From Hyphomicrobiales bacterium (GTDB lineage Bacteria; Pseudomonadota; Alphaproteobacteria; Rhizobiales; Xanthobacteraceae), in contig JAFKKO010000125.1 in the NCBI GenBank assembly GCA_017305455.1, positions 1-60,427 on the forward strand: a stretch of 60,427 nucleotides of DNA, written 5' to 3'. Below are positions 52,537 to 60,427 of this stretch, in pieces. Numbering within the stretch: the stretch's first letter is position 1; each line of letters begins with the position of its first letter. A program made the translations under genes and the position numbers. Below the pieces are notes generated by a model. It worked only from the letters and a program-made list of their open reading frames with translations, made no database searches and was not told where the DNA came from.

Positions 52537-53908
52537 AGCGCCGACTCAACACGCTGTAGATCGCGCGCGCCGCCTGGCATTCGCCGCCTTCGGGGCGCGC
52601 GGGTTTGGCCGATGGCGTCCAGCCATAGATGTCGACATGCAGCCAGCTTGTCGCCGCCTGCACGAAACGTTGCAGGAACAGCGCGCAGGTGATCGAGCCG
52701 GCGAAGCCGCCGGACGGTGCGTTGTTGATGTCGGCGACCTTCGAATCGAGCCACGAATCGTAAGGCGCCCACAGCGGCAGCCGCCAGAGCGGATCGTTCT
52801 CCTCCTGCGCCGCGCGCGTGACATCGGCGGCGAGCGCCTCGTCATGGGTGTAGAACGGCGGCAGATCGGGGCCGAGCGCGACCCGCGCCGCGCCGGTCAG
52901 CGTGCCGAGATCGATCAGCAGCTCGGGCGCCTCTTCATCGGCCAGCGCCAGCGCGTCGGCCAGCACGAGACGGCCTTCGGCGTCGGTGTTGCCGATTTCA
53001 ACTGTGATGCCCTTGCGCGAGCGGAAGATGTCCATCGGGCGGAAGGCGTTGCCGGCGACGGCATTCTCCACTGCCGGGATCAGCACCCGCAGCCGCACCT
53101 TCAGCTTCGCGTCCATGATCATCTGCGCCAGCGCCAGCACGTTGGCGGCGCCGCCCATGTCCTTCTTCATGATCAGCATGGCGCTGGAGGGTTTCAGATC
53201 GAGCCCGCCGGTGTCGAAGCAGACACCCTTGCCGACCAGCGTCACTTTCGGATGCGCGGCATCGCCCCAAGTGAAATCGATCAGCCGCGGCGCGCGCGGC
53301 GAGGCCATGCCGACGGCGTGGATCAGCGGGAAGTTCTGCGCGATCAGATCGTCGCCGACGATGCAGCGATACTCCGCGCCATAGCGCCTGGCGAGATCCT
53401 GCGCGGCTGCGGCAAGCTCGTCCGGGCCCATGTCGTTGGACGGCGTGTTGATCAGGTCGCGCGCCAGCGTCGCGGCCTCCGCCATGCGCGCGACATCGGC
53501 GATCTCGACACCCTGCGGCGGCACCAGCTTGACGTCGTAGGGCTCGGCCTTGCGATAGCGATTGAAGCGATAGCTGCCGAGCGCGAAGGCCAGCGCGGCA
53601 AGGCGCGCGTCCTGCGGCGCGTTGTCGAAGCGGTAGGTGCCGGGGGGCAGCAGCGCCGGCAATTGTCCGGCGCGGAAACGGTCGGGGTGGAGCCGGCTGG
53701 AATCGTCGAGGCCGAACAGCACCTGAGTAATGCGGCCCTCGGCATCCGGCAGCGCCAGCAGCTTGCCCGCCTTGCCGGTGAAGCCGCTGGCCTCGGCGAA
53801 CTGCCGCGCGGCGGGCGAAAGCCCGGCCTTCACGCTGTCCCAGGTCGAAATGGTGGCGAAGGTGATCGGCGTAGCGGCGGCGACGGCAGGCGCAAAGGCG
53901 GAGGTCAT
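52529..53908 (-). CDS. M17 leucyl aminopeptidase
   Basis: This 459-residue cytoplasmic metallopeptidase removes N-terminal residues from peptides. Metal and catalytic motifs are LVGKGVCFDTGGLDLKPSSAM and KKDMGGAANV, and the M17 signature is NTDAEGRLVLADAL. I set the start at 53908 (MTSAFAP); an in-frame start 18 bases upstream is possible. It is co-transcribed with the NlpC/P60 gene downstream, with overlap. Confidence 0.94.
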   Translation of the reverse strand: MTSAFAPAVAAATPITFATISTWDSVKAGLSPAARQFAEASGFTGKAGKLLALPDAEGRITQVLFGLDDSSRLHPDRFRAGQLPALLPPGTYRFDNAPQDARLAALAFALGSYRFNRYRKAEPYDVKLVPPQGVEIADVARMAEAATLARDLINTPSNDMGPDELAAAAQDLARRYGAEYRCIVGDDLIAQNFPLIHAVGMASPRAPRLIDFTWGDAAHPKVTLVGKGVCFDTGGLDLKPSSAMLIMKKDMGGAANVLALAQMIMDAKLKVRLRVLIPAVENAVAGNAFRPMDIFRSRKGITVEIGNTDAEGRLVLADALALADEEAPELLIDLGTLTGAARVALGPDLPPFYTHDEALAADVTRAAQEENDPLWRLPLWAPYDSWLDSKVADINNAPSGGFAGSITCALFLQRFVQAATSWLHVDIYGWTPSAKPARPEGGECQAARAIYSVLSRRYG

Positions 53909-54068
53909 GGAGGGTCCCGGGATCATGGAGGCGGCAGTGTAGCAGCGCGGGCGGCGGCGCGGCGCTGTCCGTTTCAGCTAGCAGACGGGGATTAACCAGT
54001 CATTAGGGTTAACACTTTATTGCTGGGACACCGGGCGGCCTGCGCCGGTTCCTCGCGAGCGAACTGCA

Positions 54069-54881
54069 ATGCGTCATTCGTCCAGCCCTGTCTCTTCTCT
54101 GGCCCGTCTGCTCGGCTCCGCGGCCGTGGTCGCGCTGCTGGCGAGCGGGCTCGGCGGCTGCAAGACCACCGGATCGCCGGAAGTGACCGGCGCGCTGGGC
54201 GCGCGGGCGGAACTGCCACCGGAGCCGGAGAGCCATCGTGCGATCGAGGCGATGGGCGAGCGTTACCGCACCAATCCGCGCGATGCCGAGGCGGCGCTGC
54301 GCTATGGCAGCGCGCTGCGCCACAACGGTCAGCGCCAGCAGGCGGTGGCGGTGCTGGAGCAGGCGACCATCGCCAATCCGGGCAACCGCATGCTGCTCGG
54401 CGCCTATGGCCGCGCGCTCGCCGACAACGGCAATTATCAGCAGGCGTTCGACACGCTGACGCGCGCGCATACGCCCTCGAACCCCGACTGGCGTATCCTC
54501 TCCATTCAGGGCACCGTGCTCGACCAGATGGGCAAGCACGACGACGCCCGCCGTTATTATGCCAGCGCGCTCAAGATCGCGCCGGAAGAGCCTTCGGTGC
54601 TGTCCAATCTCGGCCTGTCCTATGTGCTGACCAAGGAATTGCCGAAGGCGGAGGCGGCGCTGCGCCGCGCCTATCAGCGCAACGCCGCAGATCCACGGGT
54701 GCGGCAGAATCTCGGCCTTGCCATCGGCCTGCAGGGCCGCTTCGCCGAAGCCGAGGCGCTGGTGAAGGCCGACCTGCCGCCGGACCAGGCGGAGGCCAAT
54801 GTCGCCTATCTGCGCCAGATGCTGCAGGGCGGTGGTCCCGGCGGCGCGCAGGCAAGCTCGGCCGCGTCGCATCGCTCCTAA
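54069..54881 (+). CDS. tadD: TadD-like TPR lipoprotein
   Basis: The protein has 270 residues: a signal peptide with lipobox ASGLGGC (Cys about residue 30), then TPR repeats (AEAALRYGSALRHNGQRQQAVAVLEQA; DWRILSIQGTVLDQMGKHDDARRYYASALKI). TadD is an outer-membrane pilotin-like part of the Tad/Flp pilus machine that aids secretin assembly. It faces the tadC end on the opposite strand, so it lies at the edge of the tad locus with its own promoter (142-base upstream gap without a gene). Confidence 0.88.
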   Translation: MRHSSSPVSSLARLLGSAAVVALLASGLGGCKTTGSPEVTGALGARAELPPEPESHRAIEAMGERYRTNPRDAEAALRYGSALRHNGQRQQAVAVLEQATIANPGNRMLLGAYGRALADNGNYQQAFDTLTRAHTPSNPDWRILSIQGTVLDQMGKHDDARRYYASALKIAPEEPSVLSNLGLSYVLTKELPKAEAALRRAYQRNAADPRVRQNLGLAIGLQGRFAEAEALVKADLPPDQAEANVAYLRQMLQGGGPGGAQASSAASHRS

Positions 54882-54901
54882 GAAGCTGAATTCACCAGTT
54901 G

Positions 54902-55086
54902 TATGTCCTCATCATGAGGAGCGCGCTTTTGCGCGCGTCGCGAAGGATGAGGCCTCTTTGTCCCGGGCGCGATGCAGCGTGCAACGCTGCTTCGCAGAAC
55001 CGGGATCGTTCCAAACTTCGAATGTGGAACGGCCCCGGCTCAGCGGAGCGACATTTCATGTCGCACCGCGTCCGGGGCACAATCAC
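54902..55086. repeat. Dispersed repeats between tadD and tadC
   Basis: Two repeat units sit in the 238-base convergent gap. At 54902-54953 is a CCTCATCATGAGGAGC-type unit with a GCGCGCTTTTGCGCGC stem, related to 28693-28877. At 54957-55086 is a unit that begins TGTCCCGGGCGCG and ends CCGGGGCACA with GCTTCGCAGAACCGGGAT inside. No gene is seen. Confidence 0.7.
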
Positions 55087-55119
55087 ATTGCGCCTCATAT
55101 TGATCGATTGGCGCGCGCC

Positions 55120-56097
55120 TCAATTCATATAGGCGGAGACCTTGATGCCGGTCGGGCCGAGGATCACCACGAACAGCACCGGCAGGAAGAACACGATCAT
55201 CGGCACCGTCAGCTTCGGCGGCAGGCCGGCGGCCTTCTTCTCGGCTTCGTTCATGCGCATGTCGCGGTTTTCCTGCGCCATCACCCGCAGGGTCTGGCCG
55301 AGCGGCGTGCCGTAGCGCTCCGACTGCTGCAGCGCGAGGCAGACCGACTTGACGCCGTCGAGGCCGGTGCGCTTCTGCAGGTTCTCGTAGGCCTGCTTGC
55401 GGTCCTGCAGGTAGGACAGCTCCGCCGTGGTCAGCGTGAATTCCTCGGCCAGCGGCACCGACTGCGAGCCGATCTCCTGGCTGACCTTGCGGAACGCGGC
55501 CTCGATCGACATGCCGGATTCGATGCAGATCAGAAGCAGGTCGAGCGCGTCAGGGAAGGCGCGCTTGATCGAGAGCTGCCGCTTCTTGATGGCGTTCTTC
55601 AGGAACAGCATCGGCGCCTGCATGCCGAGCCAGGCCGCGCCGAGGCAGATCGCAAGCTTCATCACCAGCGGCCGGTCCATATGGGTGATGACGAAGACGT
55701 AGAGTGCCGAGCCGGCCAGGAACAGGATCGGCATCACCAGGCGGAAAAACAGGAAGGTGACGTAGGGCGCCTGGCCGCGATAGCCGGCCATCATCAGCTT
55801 GTCGCGGGCCTCTTCCTGCGCCAGCCATTTGCTGAGGTTGAAATCCTCGACGATGCGGCCGACGAGCTGTTTCGGCGTCTGCCGCAGCGTCACCTTCTCG
55901 GTGCGGGCCATGCGGTCGCGCTCGCGCTGGCGCAGCCGTTCGCGCTCGCTCGCCACCGCCTTCATGCGCTTCGACAGCGAATCGCCGGCCAGAAGCGGCG
56001 TCACCAGGGCGTAGACGGTGGCGGCCGCGGCGATGGCGGCGAGCATCATCGTCATGAATTTGATGTCGTGAAATTTCTCGATCAGAAGGTCCAGCAT
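55120..56097 (-). CDS. tadC: Tad pilus inner-membrane protein TadC
   Basis: This 325-residue protein has a type II secretion F domain (GMSIEAAFRKVSQEIG; GTPLGQTLRVMAQENRDMR) with membrane segments near 15-35, 120-150 and 290-322. With TadB it forms the inner-membrane platform on which TadA drives Flp pilin assembly. It follows tadB by nine bases and is the last minus-strand gene of the set. Confidence 0.93.
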   Translation of the reverse strand: MLDLLIEKFHDIKFMTMMLAAIAAAATVYALVTPLLAGDSLSKRMKAVASERERLRQRERDRMARTEKVTLRQTPKQLVGRIVEDFNLSKWLAQEEARDKLMMAGYRGQAPYVTFLFFRLVMPILFLAGSALYVFVITHMDRPLVMKLAICLGAAWLGMQAPMLFLKNAIKKRQLSIKRAFPDALDLLLICIESGMSIEAAFRKVSQEIGSQSVPLAEEFTLTTAELSYLQDRKQAYENLQKRTGLDGVKSVCLALQQSERYGTPLGQTLRVMAQENRDMRMNEAEKKAAGLPPKLTVPMIVFFLPVLFVVILGPTGIKVSAYMN

Positions 56098-56106
56098 GGC
56101 GCCCGC

Positions 56107-57090
56107 TCAGAAATCGAAATTGATCATCTTCTTCATGACCAGGATGCCCATGGTCATCCACACCACGCAGCCCGCCATCATCAGGCGGCCGGTCGGATGG
56201 GTCCACAGCAGCGAGATGTAATCGGGCGACATGATGTAGACCATCATCATCACCGCCGGCGGCAGCGAGCCGATGATCGCGGCGGAAGCCTTCGCCTCCA
56301 TCGACATCGCCTGGATCTTGGCTTTCATCTTCTTGCGGTCGCGCAGCACCTTGGAGAGGTTGGCGAGCGCCTCGGAGAGGTTGCCGCCGGATTTGGTCTG
56401 GATCGCGATCACGATGCCGAAGAAATTGGCCTCGGGCAGCGGCATGCGGTCGTAGAGCCGCTGGCAGGCTTCGCCGAGCGGCATGCCGATGCTCTGGGTC
56501 TCGACGATGGCGCGGAATTCCGATTTGATCGGCTCCGGCGCGTCGGCGACCACGACTTTCAGCGAATCGAACAGTGGCAGGCCGGCCTTGATGCCGCGCA
56601 CGATGATATCGACCGCGTCCGGCAGCGCGTCGAGAAACTTCTTCTCGCGGCGCTTCTTGAGATAGTTCAGCACCCAGCGCGGCAGGCCGAAGCCGGCCGA
56701 CAGGCCGAGCAGGGCCGCCGGAACGAGGCCGACGCCCGCCATCAGCGGCGCGACGAGAAAGAACACGCCGAGCACGGCCGAGCCGATGATGAATTGCTGC
56801 TTGGTCCAGGAGAGGCCCGCCTGGGTGATGCGGGTGGCGATCTGCTGCTTTTGCGCCTTCTTGGCGCGTTCCTCGATCTCGCGCAGCGAGTTCTCGACCT
56901 GCTCGCGGCGCGAGCGCTGCTGGGTGCGGTCGAAGCGGCGCGCGACGGGCTCGGTGCGGGCGATGGAAGCGCGGCGCTTTTCGGCCTGCTTCTCGCCGGA
57001 CAGCAGCGGGTAGAGGAACACCCAGGCGAGGCCGCCCAGCGTGATTGCGCTCATGAAGGCGATGGCAAATGTCTGCAGCTTCATTTGCAT
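56107..57090 (-). CDS. tadB: Tad pilus inner-membrane protein TadB
   Basis: The protein has 327 residues, with an N-terminal helix, a cytoplasmic basic stretch (RREQVENSLREIEERAKKAQKQQ) and the T2SSF domain (LPLFDSLKVVVADAPEPIKSEF; MPLGEACQRLYDRMPL), then two C-terminal helices. An alternative ATG six bases downstream is equally good. It starts three bases after the tadA stop. Confidence 0.93.
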   Translation of the reverse strand: MQMKLQTFAIAFMSAITLGGLAWVFLYPLLSGEKQAEKRRASIARTEPVARRFDRTQQRSRREQVENSLREIEERAKKAQKQQIATRITQAGLSWTKQQFIIGSAVLGVFFLVAPLMAGVGLVPAALLGLSAGFGLPRWVLNYLKKRREKKFLDALPDAVDIIVRGIKAGLPLFDSLKVVVADAPEPIKSEFRAIVETQSIGMPLGEACQRLYDRMPLPEANFFGIVIAIQTKSGGNLSEALANLSKVLRDRKKMKAKIQAMSMEAKASAAIIGSLPPAVMMMVYIMSPDYISLLWTHPTGRLMMAGCVVWMTMGILVMKKMINFDF

Positions 57091-57093
57091 GCC

Positions 57094-58569
57094 CTATCGT
57101 TCCGGATCGGGGGCCTCGGCGGCGTCCAGCGCCGCGGCGAGCCGCTTTTCCTCTCCATAGTAACGCGCGCGATCCCAGAATTTCGGCCGGCCGATGCCGG
57201 TGGAGCGGTGACGGCCGATGATGTTGCCGTTGAGATCCTCGCCGAGCAGGTCGTAGAGGAAGATATCCTGGGTGATGATGGTGTCGCCTTCCATCCCCAT
57301 CAGCTCGGTGATGTGGGTGATGCGGCGCGAGCCGTCGCGCAGGCGCGCGGCCTGGACCACGATGTCGATCGAGGCGCAGATCATCTCGCGGATGGTGCGC
57401 GAGGGCAGCGAATAACCGCCCATGGTGATCATGGATTCGCAGCGCGACAGCGCCTCGCGCGGGTTGTTGGCGTGCAGCGTGCCCATCGAGCCGTCGTGGC
57501 CGGTGTTCATCGCCTGCAACAGGTCGAACGCCTCGGGGCCGCGGACTTCGCCGACGATGATGCGCTCGGGCCGCATGCGCAGGCAGTTCTTGACGAGGTC
57601 GCGCATCGTCACCTGGCCTTCGCCCTCGATGTTCGGCGGGCGGGTTTCCAGGCGCACCACATGCGGCTGCTGCAGTTGAAGCTCGGCGGCGTCCTCGCAG
57701 GTGATGATGCGCTCGTCGTCGTCGATGTAATTGGTCATGCAATTCAGCAGCGTGGTCTTGCCGGAGCCGGTGCCGCCGGAGATCAGCACGTTGCAGCGGA
57801 CGCGGCCGATGATCTGCAAGATCTGCGCGCCCTCGGGCGAGATCGCGCCGAACTTGACGAGCTGATCGAGCGTCAGCTTGTCCTTCTTGAACTTGCGGAT
57901 GGTGAGCGCGGGCCCGTCGATCGCGAGCGGCGGCACGATGGCGTTGACGCGCGAGCCGTCGGCGAGGCGGGCGTCGCAGATCGGCGAGGATTCGTCGACG
58001 CGCCGGCCGACCTGGCTGACGATGCGCTGGCAGATGTTGAGAAGCTGCTGGTTGTCGCGAAAACGGATGCCGGTCTTCTGGATCTTGCCGGCGACTTCGA
58101 TGAATACGGTGCCGGCGCCGTTGACCATGATGTCGGCGATGTCGTCGCGCGCCAGCAAGGGCTCGAGCGGACCGTATCCCAGCACGTCGTTGCAGATGTC
58201 GTCGAGCAGTTCCTCCTGCTCGGCGATCGACATCACGATGTTCTTGATCGCTATGATCTCGTTGACGATGTCGCGGATTTCCTCGCGCGCCGATTCGGCG
58301 TCGAGCTTGGCGAGCTGGGCGAGATCGATGGCCTCGATCAGCGCGCCGAAGATCGCGCCCTTGATCTGGTAATAATTGTCCGAGCGCCGGGTTTCGGGCG
58401 CGGCCGGTGACGGCGCGGCAGCCGAGCGGGCGGGCGCGAGCGGCGGCGAGGACATTGCGGGAGCGTCGGGCGCGGCGAGCGGGCGCGCGGCAGCGGCCGG
58501 CGACTCCTCCGGCCGGACCGCGGGCTTGGAAGCCCGTGCGATGTCTTCTCCGCTACGCTTGCCGAACAC
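57094..58569 (-). CDS. tadA: Tad pilus assembly ATPase TadA/CpaF
   Basis: This 491-residue secretion ATPase powers Flp pilus assembly. After a variable Pro/Ala-rich N-terminus, the CpaF domain has Walker [11 protein letters not shown], Asp box [11 protein letters not shown], Walker [13 protein letters not shown] and the His box [10 protein letters not shown]. The start is 20 bases after the tadZ stop. CpaF proteins may also act in retraction; that cannot be judged here. Confidence 0.95.
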   Translation of the reverse strand: MFGKRSGEDIARASKPAVRPEESPAAAARPLAAPDAPAMSSPPLAPARSAAAPSPAAPETRRSDNYYQIKGAIFGALIEAIDLAQLAKLDAESAREEIRDIVNEIIAIKNIVMSIAEQEELLDDICNDVLGYGPLEPLLARDDIADIMVNGAGTVFIEVAGKIQKTGIRFRDNQQLLNICQRIVSQVGRRVDESSPICDARLADGSRVNAIVPPLAIDGPALTIRKFKKDKLTLDQLVKFGAISPEGAQILQIIGRVRCNVLISGGTGSGKTTLLNCMTNYIDDDERIITCEDAAELQLQQPHVVRLETRPPNIEGEGQVTMRDLVKNCLRMRPERIIVGEVRGPEAFDLLQAMNTGHDGSMGTLHANNPREALSRCESMITMGGYSLPSRTIREMICASIDIVVQAARLRDGSRRITHITELMGMEGDTIITQDIFLYDLLGEDLNGNIIGRHRSTGIGRPKFWDRARYYGEEKRLAAALDAAEAPDPER

Positions 58570-58589
58570 TACAACCTCTCACGCCAGAG

Positions 58590-59855
58590 CTATTTTCCCC
58601 GCAGTTTCCCGAGCAGCGGAGCCAGGAACGAGCCGCGGGATTTCTTGGCCTCGGCGCGCCCGGTGAGGCGCTGCGCGAGCTGCAGGAAAATTTCCGTGGT
58701 GCGATGGCTGGCGGCGATCTCGGCGATCATCTGGCCGTTGTTGGCGGCCGCGCCGAAGATCTGCGGTTCGAACGGGATCGAGACGATCGGTTCGCTTTCG
58801 ATCGCCTTGGCGAACTCGCCGGTCGAGATTTCCGGCCGCTTGGGCACGCCGACCTGATTGAGGCAGTAGATCGGCGCGCGGTCGTTGGGCCGCGCCGCCT
58901 TCAGTATGTCGTAGATGTTCTTGGTGTTGCGCAGGTTGGCGAGATCGGGCGAGGCCACGATCAGGATGTCGTCGGCGCCGACCAGCGCGCGGCGGGTCCA
59001 GCCCGACCATTGATGCGGCACGTCGAGCACGATGCAGGGCATGGTCGTGCGCAGCGTGTCGAACACCGCATCGAAGGCTTCGGCGCCGAAATCATAGACG
59101 CGATCGAGCGTCGCCGGCGCCGCCAGCAGATTGAGATGGTCGGTGCATTTGGACAGCAGGCGATCGAGGAACGCGGTGTCGATGCGGTCCGGCGAGAACA
59201 CCGCGTCGGCGATGCCCTGCGGCGGGTCCTGGTTGTAGTCGAGCCCGGCGGTGCCGAAGGCGAGATCGAGATCGGCGACCACCGAATCCAGCGCAAGGTC
59301 GCGCGCGATCGCCCAGGCGACGTTGTGGGCGATAGTAGATGCGCCGACGCCGCCCTTGGCGCCGACCACCGCGATGATGCGGCCGACCGCCGACGCCTCG
59401 GGCGTCGAGAACAGGTTGCAGATCGAGCGCACCACGTCGATCGGCGTTACCGGGGCGATGGCGTAATCGGACACGCCGCGCCGCACCAGTTCGCGATAGA
59501 GCGTGATGTCGTTGATCCGTCCGATCACCACGACGCGGGTGCCGGCGTCGCACACGGCGGAGAGCTGGTCGAGCTGGGCGAGCAGGTCGCCGCGGCCTTC
59601 GGTCTCGAGCACGATCACGTTCGGCGTCGGCGCGGTGCGATAGGCCTCGACCGCGGCGGTCATGCCGCCCATCTGCACCTTGAGGTGAGCCTTGGCGAGA
59701 CGGCGATCCTCGCCGGCGGCCTGCACGGCCGCGGCGGTCTCGACGGTCTCGCAGAACGCCTGCACCGACACCCGCGGCGCCGGCGCGATATGTTCGTCGG
59801 CCGCAATCGGCGCGGCCTGCTCGTTATCCTCGTTCTGACGCGCGTAACTGATCAT
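58590..59855 (-). CDS. tadZ: Pilus localisation ATPase TadZ/CpaE
   Basis: The protein has 421 residues: an N-terminal receiver-like domain without the full phosphorylation set, then a MinD/ParA-like ATPase with deviant Walker A VGAKGGVGAST and Walker B VVADLDLAFG. TadZ/CpaE places the Tad pilus machine, usually at a cell pole. Its ATG overlaps the cpaD stop by four bases, and tadA follows. Confidence 0.92.
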   Translation of the reverse strand: MISYARQNEDNEQAAPIAADEHIAPAPRVSVQAFCETVETAAAVQAAGEDRRLAKAHLKVQMGGMTAAVEAYRTAPTPNVIVLETEGRGDLLAQLDQLSAVCDAGTRVVVIGRINDITLYRELVRRGVSDYAIAPVTPIDVVRSICNLFSTPEASAVGRIIAVVGAKGGVGASTIAHNVAWAIARDLALDSVVADLDLAFGTAGLDYNQDPPQGIADAVFSPDRIDTAFLDRLLSKCTDHLNLLAAPATLDRVYDFGAEAFDAVFDTLRTTMPCIVLDVPHQWSGWTRRALVGADDILIVASPDLANLRNTKNIYDILKAARPNDRAPIYCLNQVGVPKRPEISTGEFAKAIESEPIVSIPFEPQIFGAAANNGQMIAEIAASHRTTEIFLQLAQRLTGRAEAKKSRGSFLAPLLGKLRGK

Positions 59856-60427
59856 TTGCCCAGATCGCTGAGTTTGGCCTTGTCGCCGTCCGGATAGACG
59901 GTCGCGGTCGGCGTGCCCTTGCGGTATTTGTCGAAAGCGATGTCGCGCCGCGCGGCATAAGGCGGCGTCTCCGCGCGCGGCTGCACGAGATCGGCCGGGT
60001 TATCGACCATCGCGGCGAGGTTGCGCTGGGTGGCGCAGCCGAGATTTTGATACGGCCGGTTCTCCAGATAGCTCTTGTCCTTGATCGAGGGACCGAGGTC
60101 CTCCGGCCACAGGCCGCACGGCCCGGCATCGGCCGCGATGCGCGGATAGCTGACGCGCACGGTGGCGAACAGGCGCGGATCGCTCGGACGATAGTCGCGC
60201 AGCACGACGCCGCGCGGCGGAATTCCCGAACCCAGCAGAATGGCGCGGATTTCCCGTGCCGAATCGGCGGCGGCACGCGCATTGGGCGTTGCATGCGGGA
60301 CATCGACATTGATCACGCCGGTGCCCTCGCGCAGCCAGTCGCGGGCAAGCCCGCCGATGTCGGCGCGCTGGGCCGCGGTGAGCCCGCCGCGGGTGCGGCC
60401 GACGAAGATTTCCGTGGTCTTGCTGGC
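59852..60427 (-). CDS. cpaD: Pilus assembly protein CpaD, N-terminus beyond the window
   Basis: The frame stays open to the window end; 191 C-terminal residues are visible. The region GLTAAQRADIGGLARDWLREG then GVINVD and the conserved CGLWPEDLG and YQNLGCATQRNLAAMVDNPADLVQPR identify CpaD. In Caulobacter it is a periplasmic or outer-membrane lipoprotein of the pilus secretin complex. A GTG at 60316 is not the true start, because homology continues upstream of it. Confidence 0.92.
   Translation of the reverse strand, partial: ASKTTEIFVGRTRGGLTAAQRADIGGLARDWLREGTGVINVDVPHATPNARAAADSAREIRAILLGSGIPPRGVVLRDYRPSDPRLFATVRVSYPRIAADAGPCGLWPEDLGPSIKDKSYLENRPYQNLGCATQRNLAAMVDNPADLVQPRAETPPYAARRDIAFDKYRKGTPTATVYPDGDKAKLSDLGK

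Noticed and set aside
54799-58410. A 1203-codon plus-strand open frame opposite tadC, tadB and tadA
   Set aside because: It spans three well-recognised genes on the other strand and has the His/Arg/Gly-rich composition of an antisense shadow.

Overview
The window looks like chromosome of an alphaproteobacterium from the Bradyrhizobiaceae/Nitrobacteraceae group (Bradyrhizobium, Afipia/Oligotropha, Nitrobacter, Rhodopseudomonas). This rests on high GC with strong third-position GC bias, a CycM-type membrane-anchored cytochrome c, a Tad/Cpa pilus locus with a TadZ/CpaE ATPase, and several families of dispersed palindromic repeats. The genus is inferred from gene content only. No transposase, phage gene, rRNA or CRISPR array was seen; the only tRNA gene found is tRNA-Sec.

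Bases 1-8026 form a formate dehydrogenase and selenocysteine block: the end of the FDH beta subunit, the cytochrome b gamma subunit, fdhE, selA, a Sel1-repeat gene, selB, tRNA-Sec (selC), two unknown genes, and selD on the other strand. The most striking feature is that tRNA-Sec, including its CCA end, lies wholly inside the 3' end of the selB reading frame.

Bases 8262-12050 (minus strand) hold soxZ, soxY, a soxF/FCSD-like flavoprotein and NADP-glutamate dehydrogenase. Bases 12408-16982 hold a CcmI-like TPR protein, then a two-domain blue copper oxidase, a diheme cytochrome c, a monoheme cytochrome c and an AniA-type copper nitrite reductase. This order matches the ncgABC-nirK cluster of Nitrosomonas. 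FNR/FixK-like boxes lie in front of that cluster and of a small membrane protein beside it. Next come a MarR regulator and an unusual protein with an RNA polymerase alpha-CTD-like domain.

Bases 18851-23831 encode a Liv-type ABC transporter with a fused permease/ATPase. Bases 23853-33451 are mixed: a HIT protein, LemA and two TPM proteins, a secreted putative Cys-His-Asp protein, an SDR dehydrogenase, a YkgJ-type protein, glycerate kinase, thiolase and glycerol kinase. Bases 33605-38932 hold metH and metF, separated by a DUF559 nuclease-like gene bracketed by inverted copies of a palindromic repeat, which looks like a small mobile unit.

Bases 39279-43110 hold a luciferase-like oxidoreductase, pheA, kdsB and cycM. 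Bases 43579-51269 are a tightly overlapping Yej-type oligopeptide ABC operon with two tandem binding proteins. Bases 51676-53908 hold an NlpC/P60 hydrolase and an M17 aminopeptidase. Bases 54069-60427 belong to a Tad/Flp pilus locus (TadD-like, TadC, TadB, TadA, TadZ and a CpaD cut by the window edge). Dispersed repeats cluster in the gaps after gene 3' ends, mainly where genes converge (28.7, 40.3-40.7, 43.3, 51.3-51.7 and 54.9-55.1 kb).
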